From positions 1-28,011 of IMG/VR virus record IMGVR_UViG_3300020457_000071: a stretch of DNA of 28,011 nt; one strand, 5' to 3'. Shown piece by piece: positions 8,697-16,656 of this stretch. Every line of letters begins with the position of its first letter. The stretch's first letter is position 1. The notes below the pieces were generated by a model. It saw nothing but the letters and a program-made list of their open reading frames with translations, searched no databases and had not been told where the DNA came from. Origin of the DNA: a virus. Made by a program: the position numbers and the translations under genes.

Positions 8697-9226
8697 TGAA
8701 TACAATTGATACGGTAACTGTCAAAAAAGAGTTACCAATTTTTAGTGTTGTTTTACCTGAGTTAGATATTGCTGAGGTAATAGAAGATTATAAAAAATTA
8801 TATCCAGAAGATTATAATAAACAATTACCAAACGCACCCGTAAGATCTTCGTGGAGAAGTAATATGTGGGCGATGGATTATCCTAAGTTACAATCTTTTG
8901 TTAGCATAGTTACAAAGGTATGCGAAACAGTTGGTCGTGATTATTTTCACATGAGATCAGATACAAGATTTGAATGTAATAATTTGTGGATGATGAAATA
9001 TAAAAAAGGTGATTTTGCAAAACCTCATAACCATTTTCCAAACGATTTATCATGTGTTTACTATGCTAAGGTAGATAAAGATTGTGCACCTATAATTTTT
9101 GAAAATGATATAGAAATAAAACCAAAGAATAATTTATTAATTATTTTTCCTTCTTTACTCTTACATGAAGTTCCATTAACAAATGGTCAGAGGACTGCAA
9201 TATCAATGAATTTCAGAGCAAATTAA
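8696..9226 (+). CDS. 2OG-Fe(II) oxygenase-like protein (second of two)
   Basis: 176 residues. It shows the same layout as the gene at 7905 but is clearly diverged: H111-N-H113 (AKPHNHFPNDLSCVYYA), then a strand block LLIIFPSLLLHEVPL with H157 as likely distal iron ligand, and R166 (QRTAISMNFRAN) as likely 2-oxoglutarate contact. This matches the PF13759-type phage oxygenase pattern, with a proximal HxH in place of the classical HxD. The N-terminal part (ELPIFSVVLPELD) also resembles that family. The two genes differ enough to suggest different substrates. It overlaps the upstream micro-ORF by one base. Confidence 0.8.
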   Translation: MNTIDTVTVKKELPIFSVVLPELDIAEVIEDYKKLYPEDYNKQLPNAPVRSSWRSNMWAMDYPKLQSFVSIVTKVCETVGRDYFHMRSDTRFECNNLWMMKYKKGDFAKPHNHFPNDLSCVYYAKVDKDCAPIIFENDIEIKPKNNLLIIFPSLLLHEVPLTNGQRTAISMNFRAN

Positions 9227-9264
9227 GTCGATACATAATAATAGTTAATAGTAATCATTAGCGT

Positions 9265-9564
9265 ATGTTATCGACTCAGTATCGTCTTCGTCTTGAAGGT
9301 ATTTGTAAAGCAATCGCTGCAGGACAAGAAGTAGATCTAACAGACATGATCTGGGCGGAAAAATTATCTAAAGCAAATACAAGTGCTAGAGGTATGTTAC
9401 AAAAAGCAAGAAGAATGAGTACGGATCCTACAGATTCTTTTCTGAATAACTTGAATATTGGTGACCCCGATTCAAGTAATCATAAAAGGGGTTTCGGATC
9501 ACCAGAGGACATAGCAGATTGGTTTCACCAAGATCGCAGTGATGACTGGAGGCAAAGAGATTGA
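9265..9564 (+). CDS. Unknown small protein upstream of terminase gp17
   Basis: 99 residues, function not known. Similar small proteins precede gene 17 in marine T4-like phages as far as I recall. The first half is helical and basic (QYRLRLEGICKAIAAGQEVD, then LSKANTSARGMLQKARR); the second half is Asp/Ser-rich and acidic (PEDIADWFHQDRSDDWRQRD). No enzyme motif or membrane segment is visible. The ATG lacks a clear ribosome site and is enclosed by an 8-base inverted repeat (9226-9233 with 9269-9276). Confidence 0.6.
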   Translation: MLSTQYRLRLEGICKAIAAGQEVDLTDMIWAEKLSKANTSARGMLQKARRMSTDPTDSFLNNLNIGDPDSSNHKRGFGSPEDIADWFHQDRSDDWRQRD

Positions 9565-9584
9565 TTGTCCATAGCGTCAACATT

Positions 9585-9665
9585 ATGGTGCTTATCCTAG
9601 TGATAGCAGTAACTGTGGTTATTGCATATATAATGAAGATGGCATATGACGAAATGGATGGCTGA
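9585..9665 (+). CDS. 26-residue membrane micropeptide before gp17
   Basis: The ORF from ATG 9585 encodes an almost wholly hydrophobic helix (MVLILVIAVTVVIAYIMK) with a polar tail (MAYDEMDG). A TTG at 9561, overlapping the previous stop, would make it 34 residues. It fills the gap between the 9265 ORF and gp17 and overlaps the annotated gp17 start by 20 bases. Similar one-helix ORFs occur at 8538 and 27420, so I favour a real peptide, with modest confidence. Confidence 0.45.
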   Translation: MVLILVIAVTVVIAYIMKMAYDEMDG

Positions 9666-11316
9666 TCAAGATGTATATCTTGGTAATCCGAATCTAAAAA
9701 AAGCAAATACAACAACTGAGTTTACTGCAAAACAGATTCAAGAATTTATCAAGTGTAAAAAAGATCCAATATATTTTGCAAAGAACTATATTAAGATAGT
9801 TTCTTTGGACTTGGGTTTGACTGGATTCAATATGTATGATTTTCAAGAGAAGTTAATCAGGAATTTTCATGAGTCTAGATTCAACATCTGCAAGATGCCC
9901 CGACAAACGGGGAAGTCAACAACTGCGGTTGCTTATCTTTTGCATTATATTGTTTTCAACGATAGTGTTAATGTGGGGATCCTTGCTAATAAGGCTGCAA
10001 CCGCTAGGGAACTATTAGGTAGATTACAGACTGCCTACGAGAACTTGCCAAAATGGATGCAGCAAGGTATATTGTCATGGAACAAAGGATCAATGGAGTT
10101 AGAAAATGGATCTAAAATACTTGCAGCATCTACCTCTGCATCTGCAGTTAGAGGTATGTCTTTCAACATTATTTTTCTGGATGAGTTTGCCTTTGTACCT
10201 AATCATATTGCTGAGGCATTCTTCAGCTCAGTATATCCTACTATCACTTCTGGTAAATCAACAAAAGTCATAATGGTTTCTACCCCATGTGGTATGAATC
10301 ATTTTTATAGGTATTGGCACGACGCACAAAGAGGGAAAAACGAATATACTGCAACTGAGGTTCACTGGTCTGAAGTGCCAGGTAGAGATGAGGCATGGAA
10401 AGAACAAACTATAAAAAACACTTCAGAACAACAATTCAAAGTTGAGTTTGAATGTGAGTTCTTAGGATCTGTTGACACTTTGATAAGTGTAACTAAACTT
10501 AGAAACCTTGTATTTGAAGATCCTTTAATCAATAATCATAAAGGGTTACTAGTATACGAACATCCTGTCAAAGGTAATGATTATATTATTACTGTGGACA
10601 CTGCTAGAGGAATTGATCATGACTCATCAGCGTTTATAGTATTTGATATAACGACATATCCATATAAAACTGTAGCAAGATATAAGAACAGCGAAATAAA
10701 ACCTATGCTGTTTCCTAATATTATACACGATACTGCAAGAGCATACAATGAAGCATATGTTCTAGTAGAAATTAATGACATAGGAGAACAGGTTGCAAGT
10801 ATCATGCAATATGATTTGGAGTATGAGAATATGTTAATGTGTGCTATGAGAGGTAGAAATGGTCAACAAGTAGGATCAGGGTTTTCTGGTAGCAAAACAC
10901 AAATGGGTGTCAGAATGACACAGGCAGTCAAAAAGTTAGGGTGTTCTAACTTGAAAACTTTGATGGAAGATGATAAAATAGTAACAAATGATTACGATAT
11001 CATTGCTGAACTTACCACCTTTGTTCAGAAGAAACAATCATGGGAGGCAGAAGATGGTTGCCATGATGACCTTGCTATGTGTCTCGTTATCTTTGCATGG
11101 TTAGTTGCACAAGATTATTTTAAAGAGATGACAGATACGGATGTTCGTAAGAGGATCTATGAAGAGCAAAAGAATCAAATTGAGCAAGACATGGCTCCAT
11201 TCGGTTTTATATTGGATGGTGTTGATGACGATGATGAGTTTGTTGATGAATCTGGAGACAGGTGGTTTAAAGCAGATGAATATGGTGATCGGTCTTACAT
11301 GTGGGAGTACAGATGA
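9646..11316 (+). CDS. 17: Terminase large subunit gp17
   Basis: 556 residues, against 610 in T4. The N-terminal ATPase has a Walker A-like KMPRQTGKST (83-92), Walker B IIFLDEF (175-181) and a coupling motif VSTPCGM (211-217). The C-terminal nuclease has the three acidic sites of gp17: D318 (TVDTARG), E375 (LVEINDIG) and D474/D475 (GCHDDLA), matching T4 D401, E458 and D542. It pumps DNA into the prohead through the gp20 portal and cuts at headful. An in-frame ATG at 9658 (MADQDVYLGNPN) looks as good a start as 9646; neither has a strong ribosome site. It ends in an ATGA overlap with the nucleotidyltransferase. Confidence 0.97.
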   Translation: MTKWMADQDVYLGNPNLKKANTTTEFTAKQIQEFIKCKKDPIYFAKNYIKIVSLDLGLTGFNMYDFQEKLIRNFHESRFNICKMPRQTGKSTTAVAYLLHYIVFNDSVNVGILANKAATARELLGRLQTAYENLPKWMQQGILSWNKGSMELENGSKILAASTSASAVRGMSFNIIFLDEFAFVPNHIAEAFFSSVYPTITSGKSTKVIMVSTPCGMNHFYRYWHDAQRGKNEYTATEVHWSEVPGRDEAWKEQTIKNTSEQQFKVEFECEFLGSVDTLISVTKLRNLVFEDPLINNHKGLLVYEHPVKGNDYIITVDTARGIDHDSSAFIVFDITTYPYKTVARYKNSEIKPMLFPNIIHDTARAYNEAYVLVEINDIGEQVASIMQYDLEYENMLMCAMRGRNGQQVGSGFSGSKTQMGVRMTQAVKKLGCSNLKTLMEDDKIVTNDYDIIAELTTFVQKKQSWEAEDGCHDDLAMCLVIFAWLVAQDYFKEMTDTDVRKRIYEEQKNQIEQDMAPFGFILDGVDDDDEFVDESGDRWFKADEYGDRSYMWEYR

Positions 11317-11735
11317 AGGTAGTTCTTGTTAGTGGTGGATTTGATCCGATTCACAGTGGACACATTGCACACTTTAAAGCAGCGAAAGAATTAGGAGATA
11401 TCTTGATTGTAGGTTGCAATTCTGATCAGTGGTTAACTAGAAAGAAAGGAAAACCTTTTATGCCAATCAGAGAAAGAATGTGTATTATAAGAGAGTTGGC
11501 ATGTGTAGATAGTGTTGTAAGATTCAATGATGATACAGATAGTTCTATAGATCTTATAAACAAAACATTAGTATTATTTGACAATGTTATATTTGCAAAT
11601 GGTGGTGATCGCACAAAAGATAATATTCCAGAGATGGATGCTTTTGATAAAGATCCTAGAGTTTCATTTGCATTTGGTGTTGGAGGTGACGACAAGAAAA
11701 ACTCTAGTAGTTGGATCCTATCACAATGGACATAG
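11313..11735 (+). CDS. Nucleotidyltransferase (RfaE/HldE domain II or TagD-like)
   Basis: 140 residues. The fold signature is clear: a first strand with SGGFDPIHSGHI holding the HxGH motif (14-17), then LIVGCNSDQWLTRKKGKPFM, PIRERMCIIREL, and KNSSSWIL near the end in place of the ISTT-type motif. The NSD...KG...R pattern is closer to the cytidylyl- or adenylyltransferase half of HldE (ADP-heptose synthesis) than to glycerol-3-phosphate cytidylyltransferase. It would activate a sugar- or polyol-phosphate with a nucleotide; the substrate is unknown. ATG 11313 overlaps the gp17 stop as ATGA and is preferred over an in-frame ATG at 11301. An envelope-sugar enzyme within the packaging genes suggests host surface or virion modification (inference). 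Confidence 0.8.
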   Translation: MKVVLVSGGFDPIHSGHIAHFKAAKELGDILIVGCNSDQWLTRKKGKPFMPIRERMCIIRELACVDSVVRFNDDTDSSIDLINKTLVLFDNVIFANGGDRTKDNIPEMDAFDKDPRVSFAFGVGGDDKKNSSSWILSQWT

Positions 11736-11956
11736 AATCTCAGTTTAGTCATAGTGACTTATTACTGACAGAAAGAAAGTGTAGAATATGTAAGATAACA
11801 AAAAATTTAATAGAAGATTATTATATCACACACAAAAATAGTACACATCTAAAATCGTCTTATTCATACGAATGTAAAAAATGTACTATAGAAAGAATTA
11901 GAAATTCTAGAAGAAAAAAGAACGAATCTAAACCAGATCTATATCCTGACTGGTAG
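11726..11956 (+). CDS. Small zinc-ribbon protein
   Basis: 76 residues with two CxxC pairs, C19/C22 (ERKCRICKITK) and C50/C53 (YECKKCTIER), 27 residues apart, followed by a very basic tail (RIRNSRRKKNE). This is the pattern of small zinc-binding modules seen in phages, including those fused to endonuclease VII-like domains; no nuclease domain follows. DNA or RNA binding is likely. ATG 11726 overlaps the nucleotidyltransferase stop by 10 bases; an in-frame ATG at 11711 lies deeper in that gene and is less likely. Confidence 0.65.
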   Translation: MDIESQFSHSDLLLTERKCRICKITKNLIEDYYITHKNSTHLKSSYSYECKKCTIERIRNSRRKKNESKPDLYPDW

Positions 11957-11971
11957 AGTGTTCATGCGATG

Positions 11972-12036
11972 TTTCCCCGATCAAAAGGTTGCAAATAATA
12001 AATAATCATAGACAAATTTGGAATCTATAGGGGAAA
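11972..12036 (+). promoter_or_regulatory. Inverted repeat that can cover the gp18 ribosome site
   Basis: TTTCCCC (11972-11978) is perfectly complementary to GGGGAAA (12030-12036), the ribosome site of gp18. A nested pair CAAAT (11992-11996) and ATTTG (12016-12020) would compact the loop. The late promoter motif lies inside the loop, so a late transcript would lack the upstream arm. Folding strength was not computed. Confidence 0.45.
11997..12004 (+). promoter_or_regulatory. Late promoter for gp18 (AATAAATA)
   Basis: AATAAATA differs by one base from the T4 late motif TATAAATA, in an AT-rich stretch with no other gene, 38 bases before the gp18 ATG. The gp55-RNA polymerase complex is expected to use it. 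Confidence 0.65.
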
Positions 12037-12041
12037 AACAG

Positions 12042-14282
12042 ATGCCACTAAATTTAGCATCTCCTGGTATTGTTGTAAGAGAAGTTGATCTAACCAACGG
12101 TAGAGTTGATGCAACATCGACAAAGACTGGTGGACTAGCTGCTCCTTTTGCAAAAGGACCTGTGGAGAGTCCTCAGCTCATAGAGACTGAAGCAGACCTA
12201 CTTGATACTTTCGGACAACCTTATCCAAAGGATAGTCATTTTGAGTACTGGTTAACTGCCTCATCTTATCTCGCATACGGTGGTGTGATGAGAGTAGTTC
12301 GTGCTGATGACGAAGAATTAAAAAACGGTTTTGTAGGTACTGCAAACAGCGTAAAGATAAAAAGTCCCGAAGACTACACAAACAGTGGGTATAACGAAAA
12401 CACCATTGCAGGTGTTACATATGCTGCTAAGAATCCTGGTTCGTGGTCAAACGGAATTAAGGTTTGCACTATTGACTCATTCGGAGATCAAATATTAAGT
12501 GGTATCCAAACTAAAGATGTACTAGGATTCGGTTCAACCGTTACTCCTATTGCTCCAATCGACTTACAAGTTGGTTATGCAGTTACCCAAATGGTTCCTG
12601 CTAACACAGTTATTGCAGGTGCAGGTTCTACTAGCGTACTAGACGGATACTTTAAAGGACAAATTACTGAGGTTGGTAACGCATCAATTACAGTTAAACT
12701 TCTTACACATGTATCAGCAGGTGGAACTGAGACTGCTGTTGATTATCAACCAGGCGGTATTTACAACTTCTCTGAGACTGGAAACTTAGGTATCCACACA
12801 GGAGAAGTAAGAAGATACGGTTCATGGCAAGGATTATCATCTGGTGTATACAGTGGTGTAACAACATACACTAACTCAGTAGACTGGTTTGATCAACAAG
12901 AAATTACACTAGCAAGTGGTGTTAAAGTTAAGTGGAATCAAATCGCTGACAAACCTGGCACATCTGCCTATGCGTCAGTTAGAAACTCTAGATTTGATGA
13001 GTTACATGTTGTGCTTTATGATGATAAGGGCACAATCACAGGTAACGCAGGATCAATACTAGAGAAATTTACAAATGTCTCTAAGGCAAAGGATTCACAA
13101 TTCTCAGCAGGTTCTTCATCATACTGGAGAAAAGTTATTGAGATTGGATCTAGCAACATCTTTGCAGGTGGTGCACCCGCAGGAATCACTACAACTGGAT
13201 TCTCAGAAGACGGTTGGGATGTATTTGGTGACGGTGGTTGGGATCAGGATGCTGAAAACATTACATTCAGTTCTATCGGTAACTTCAGTGCCACATTAGA
13301 AGGTGGTTTAAACTACAACGGAATTGGCACAATCACTGAGCAAAATGCTCTTAACTTAGACATCGGTGCACTTTCTGAGGCATACGATTTCTTACGCAAC
13401 CCAGAAGAGATAGATGTTGACTTCTTACTCTTAGGTTCTGCTAATCACGGTAAAAATGAAACTCAAGCATTATCAAATAAGTTGATTGAAATTGCTGAGT
13501 TTAGAAAGGATGCTATTGCATTCCTATCACCTTGGAGGGGTTCATTCCTAAGTCCATCTGGAAATGGTGAATCACTTCAGTTGAAACCAGATACAGTAAC
13601 CGACAATATAGTTGCTTACTACTCACCAATCACATCAAGTTCTTATGCGGTTCTTGATAGTGGTTACAAGTACATGTATGACAGGTTCAACCAACAGTTC
13701 AGATATGTCCCAATGAACGGTGACATAGCAGGTACATGTGCTAGAAACGATATCAACCAGTTCCCTTGGTTCTCACCAGGCGGTACTGCTAGAGGATCAA
13801 TCTTAAATGCTGTCAAACTAGCATACACACCTAACAAGGTTCATAGAGATAAATTATACTCTAATAGAATCAACCCAATCATTACTGCACCTGGTGCAGG
13901 TATCATCCTATTCGGTGATAAGACTGGACTAGGTAGAGCATCTGCATTCGATCGTATCAATGTTCGTAGATTGTTTATCTTTATAGAGAAAGCAATCGCA
14001 GCTGCTGCTAAGGACATACTATTTGAATTCAACGATGAGATCACAAGGATTAACTTCATCAATATTGTTGAACCATTCCTTCGTGATGTACAGTCCAAGC
14101 GTGGTATTCAAGACTTCATCGTTATCTGCGATGAGACAAATAATACTCCTGCTATCATAGATAGTAACGAGTTCGTTGCTGATGTATACATCAAGCCAGC
14201 AAGATCTATTAACTTCATCGGTCTAACCTTCGTGGCAACACGAACAGGTGTTTCCTTTGACGAGGTTATTGGACAAGTTTAA
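12042..14282 (+). CDS. 18: Tail sheath protein gp18
   Basis: 746 residues, against 659 in T4. The N-terminus (MPLNLASPGIVVREVDLTNG) and the downstream APFAKGPVESPQLIETEADL segment are diagnostic of sheath proteins. The C-terminal third is the conserved sheath core (AYTPNKVHRDKLYSNRINPI, GAGIILFGDKT, LGRASAFDRINVRRLFIFIE, FLRDVQSKRGIQDF). It polymerises around the gp19 tube and contracts at infection. The ATG at 12042 follows AGGGGAAA at good distance; a TTG eight codons upstream has no support. The middle (~170-450) is low in complexity, rich in Gly, Ser and Thr, and probably forms outer domains of the sheath. Confidence 0.96.
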   Translation: MPLNLASPGIVVREVDLTNGRVDATSTKTGGLAAPFAKGPVESPQLIETEADLLDTFGQPYPKDSHFEYWLTASSYLAYGGVMRVVRADDEELKNGFVGTANSVKIKSPEDYTNSGYNENTIAGVTYAAKNPGSWSNGIKVCTIDSFGDQILSGIQTKDVLGFGSTVTPIAPIDLQVGYAVTQMVPANTVIAGAGSTSVLDGYFKGQITEVGNASITVKLLTHVSAGGTETAVDYQPGGIYNFSETGNLGIHTGEVRRYGSWQGLSSGVYSGVTTYTNSVDWFDQQEITLASGVKVKWNQIADKPGTSAYASVRNSRFDELHVVLYDDKGTITGNAGSILEKFTNVSKAKDSQFSAGSSSYWRKVIEIGSSNIFAGGAPAGITTTGFSEDGWDVFGDGGWDQDAENITFSSIGNFSATLEGGLNYNGIGTITEQNALNLDIGALSEAYDFLRNPEEIDVDFLLLGSANHGKNETQALSNKLIEIAEFRKDAIAFLSPWRGSFLSPSGNGESLQLKPDTVTDNIVAYYSPITSSSYAVLDSGYKYMYDRFNQQFRYVPMNGDIAGTCARNDINQFPWFSPGGTARGSILNAVKLAYTPNKVHRDKLYSNRINPIITAPGAGIILFGDKTGLGRASAFDRINVRRLFIFIEKAIAAAAKDILFEFNDEITRINFINIVEPFLRDVQSKRGIQDFIVICDETNNTPAIIDSNEFVADVYIKPARSINFIGLTFVATRTGVSFDEVIGQV

Positions 14283-14305
14283 TTAACTCACTTTAGGTAA
14301 GACTA

Positions 14306-14926
14306 ATGGCAATCAATTCCCAAAATCCTCCAAAGACTTCGGATCGAACTATTGATAAGTTCAAGTCGAGGTTAACGGGTGGTATTGCAAGACCTAATCT
14401 GTTTGAGGTGGTTCTTGCATTCCCTGATGGTGCTGTAGACGAGTCAGTAGCAGACATAGATCCTAAATCTAGGTTCCTTGTCAAAGCTGCTGCACTTCCT
14501 GCATCAAACATCGCTCCTATAACTGTTCCTTTTAGAGGTAGACAGTTAAAAATCGCAGGTGATAGAACATTCGATGAATGGCAGATCACTGTAATTAACG
14601 ATACAGACTTCGCAATCAGAGGTTCTTTCGAGAGATGGATGAACTCCATGTCCAAAGTATCTGACAATGCAGGTAATATCAACCCAGAAGATTATACCAA
14701 AGATGCCTATGTTTATCAACTAGGCAGATCTCCAGTAGATTCTCAATCACAAACATCAAGTGAGAATATGCCAATACTTAGAACTTATAAGTTCTATAGC
14801 GTATTCCCAACACAGGTATCACAGATTGATCTATCCTACGATTCTTCAGACGCAGTTGAAGAATTTACTGTAACATTACAGGTACAGTGGTGGGAAGCAG
14901 CAGGTCAAGGTGGTGATGTTGCTTGA
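14306..14926 (+). CDS. 19: Tail tube protein gp19
   Basis: 206 residues, against 163 in T4. It carries the tube signature: RPNLFEVVLAFPDG, a RFLVKAAALPASNIAPITVP stretch, FRGRQLKIAGDRTFDEWQIT, and the C-terminal strand AVEEFTVTLQVQWWE. The Ala/Gly tail (AAGQGGDVA) may be disordered. It stacks into the inner tube through which DNA leaves the head. It lies 23 bases after gp18, behind AGGTAAGA, and presumably shares the gp18 late transcript. The extra length over T4 lies in the N-terminal leader and in a loop around 30-45. Confidence 0.95.
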   Translation: MAINSQNPPKTSDRTIDKFKSRLTGGIARPNLFEVVLAFPDGAVDESVADIDPKSRFLVKAAALPASNIAPITVPFRGRQLKIAGDRTFDEWQITVINDTDFAIRGSFERWMNSMSKVSDNAGNINPEDYTKDAYVYQLGRSPVDSQSQTSSENMPILRTYKFYSVFPTQVSQIDLSYDSSDAVEEFTVTLQVQWWEAAGQGGDVA

Positions 14927-14936
14927 TTTATGGTAT

Positions 14937-14944
14937 AATAAATA
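14937..14944 (+). promoter_or_regulatory. Late promoter for gp20 (AATAAATA)
   Basis: AATAAATA sits in the 44-base gap before the portal gene, the same variant as the gp18 promoter. The gene 20 start is 26 bases downstream. A GAAAGG at 14945-14950 is too far from the ATG to be a usual ribosome site. Confidence 0.6.
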
Positions 14945-14970
14945 GAAAGGTATAAGAATATCTCTCTATA

Positions 14971-16632
14971 ATGGCACGGTTGTTTGGTTTTAGTATTGAA
15001 GATAACGACGACCTTCCTAAAGGTGTAGTTTCCCCCATTCCTCAAACTGGTGAGGATGGGGTTGACTACTTTATACAGTCTGGTTTTTCTAGTCAAGTTA
15101 TTGATCTAGAAGGTATCTACAAGAACGAACATCAGGCAATTAGGAAGTATCGTGAAATGGCATTGCATCCAGAAGTGGACAATGCGGTAGAAGACATAGT
15201 TAACGAAGCAATTGTTTCAGATACGAATGATTCTCCAGTAGAAATTGATCTAGATAACCTCAATGCATCTGACGGTATCAAAGATAGAATTAGAGAAGAG
15301 TTTAAACATATAAAAGATTTACTAGATTTTGATACTAAAGCACACGAGATTTTTAGAAACTGGTATATTGATGGTAGAATATATTACAACAAAGTAATTG
15401 ATATAAAAAATCCTGCAGATGGTATACAGGAATTAAGATACATTGACGCAATGAAAATGCGTTATGTAAGAAAAGAACAAAAGAAAAAAGATGATAAATC
15501 TAACCTGTTTAATACAGGTAATGTACATGAGTCTGAAAAATTATATTTTCCACAGATAGAAGAGTATTTCATGTATACTCCAGAACCACGCTATCCTACT
15601 AACATGGCGATGGGTGGTGCAGGTACATCCATGAAAGGTATAAAATTAGCAAAAGATTCTATTGTATATTGTACCTCTGGTTTAGTAGATAGAAACAAAG
15701 GAACTGTATTATCATACTTACAAAAAGCAATCAAGTCACTCAATCAACTTAGAATGATTGAAGATAGTCTTGTAATATACAGATTATCAAGAGCACCTGA
15801 GAGAAGAATATTTTATATTGATGTTGGTAATCTTCCTAAGATAAAGGCAGAACAATATCTTCGTGATGTCATGTCTCGTTATAGAAATAAATTAGTCTAT
15901 GACTCAGCATCTGGTGAGGTAAGAGATGATAAAAAATATATGTCTATGTTAGAAGATTTCTGGTTACCTCGTAGAGAAGGTGGTAGAGGAACTGAGATCA
16001 CAACATTACCAGGCGGACAAAACCTTGGAGAACTTGCGGACATCGAGTATTTCCAATCTAAATTATACAGATCACTAGGAGTTCCTGAGTCAAGAATTGC
16101 GGGATCTGGTGATGGATTTAATTTAGGTAGATCATCAGAGATACTAAGAGATGAACTTAAGTTTAGTAAGTTCGTTGGTAGATTGCGTAAGCGTTTTGGT
16201 AAGATATTTTTAGATCTTCTAAGAACACAATTACTTCTTAAAAATATTGTGACTCCCGAAGATTGGGAGATCATGTCAGAACACATCCAGTTTGACTTTA
16301 TCTATGATAATCATTTTGCAGAATTAAAAGATAAAGAATTGATGGAGGGTCGTTTAGGTTTACTTGGTATGGTTGAACCTTATGTCGGTAGATATTATTC
16401 TACAGAGTATGTTAGAAGAAATGTATTGCGACAAAAGGACGCAGAAATTGTAGAAATAGATGAGCAAATAGAAGAGGAAATTGCTAACGGTGTAATACCT
16501 GATCCAAACCAACAAATGTTGGAATTTGAGCAACAGGCAATGGGTGATCCTATGCAACAAATGGGTGGTGAAGAAGGTGCTCCTGCACCGCAACCGCAGA
16601 ATATGCCTAAACCCAACGAAGGCGAGATATAA
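14971..16632 (+). CDS. 20: Portal vertex protein gp20
   Basis: 553 residues, against 524 in T4. Typical gp20 segments are present: EHQAIRKYREMALHPEVDNA, VEDIVNEAIVSD, LRYIDAMKMRYVRKEQKKKD, APERRIFYIDVGNLPKIKAE, QYLRDVMSRYRNKLVYD, LPGGQNLGELADIEYFQSKL. Twelve copies form the ring that nucleates the prohead, hosts the terminase motor and later binds the neck. This is the gene commonly used to type cyanomyoviruses. The C-terminal Gln/Pro/Gly-rich tail (GEEGAPAPQPQNMPKPNE) is low complexity. The stop codon lies inside a perfect late promoter for gp67. Confidence 0.97.
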   Translation: MARLFGFSIEDNDDLPKGVVSPIPQTGEDGVDYFIQSGFSSQVIDLEGIYKNEHQAIRKYREMALHPEVDNAVEDIVNEAIVSDTNDSPVEIDLDNLNASDGIKDRIREEFKHIKDLLDFDTKAHEIFRNWYIDGRIYYNKVIDIKNPADGIQELRYIDAMKMRYVRKEQKKKDDKSNLFNTGNVHESEKLYFPQIEEYFMYTPEPRYPTNMAMGGAGTSMKGIKLAKDSIVYCTSGLVDRNKGTVLSYLQKAIKSLNQLRMIEDSLVIYRLSRAPERRIFYIDVGNLPKIKAEQYLRDVMSRYRNKLVYDSASGEVRDDKKYMSMLEDFWLPRREGGRGTEITTLPGGQNLGELADIEYFQSKLYRSLGVPESRIAGSGDGFNLGRSSEILRDELKFSKFVGRLRKRFGKIFLDLLRTQLLLKNIVTPEDWEIMSEHIQFDFIYDNHFAELKDKELMEGRLGLLGMVEPYVGRYYSTEYVRRNVLRQKDAEIVEIDEQIEEEIANGVIPDPNQQMLEFEQQAMGDPMQQMGGEEGAPAPQPQNMPKPNEGEI

Positions 16633-16635
16633 ATA
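16628..16635 (+). promoter_or_regulatory. Perfect late promoter for gp67 (TATAAATA)
   Basis: TATAAATA is an exact match to the T4 late promoter, overlapping the gp20 stop and 22 bases before the gp67 ATG. It would start a prohead transcript covering 67, the small ORF and 21. Confidence 0.75.
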
Positions 16636-16656
16636 ACATTATCAGTATAATAAATT

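Noticed and set aside
12018-12041. TTG start extending gp18 by eight codons
   Set aside because: The ATG at 12042 has a good ribosome site and gives the typical N-terminus; the extension would cover that ribosome site.
14293-14682. 129-codon minus-strand frame opposite gp19
   Set aside because: gp19 is certain here, and no ribosome site, promoter or known motif supports the antisense frame.
15897-16286. 129-codon minus-strand frame opposite gp20
   Set aside because: Shadow of the conserved portal gene; low-complexity Ser/Leu protein.
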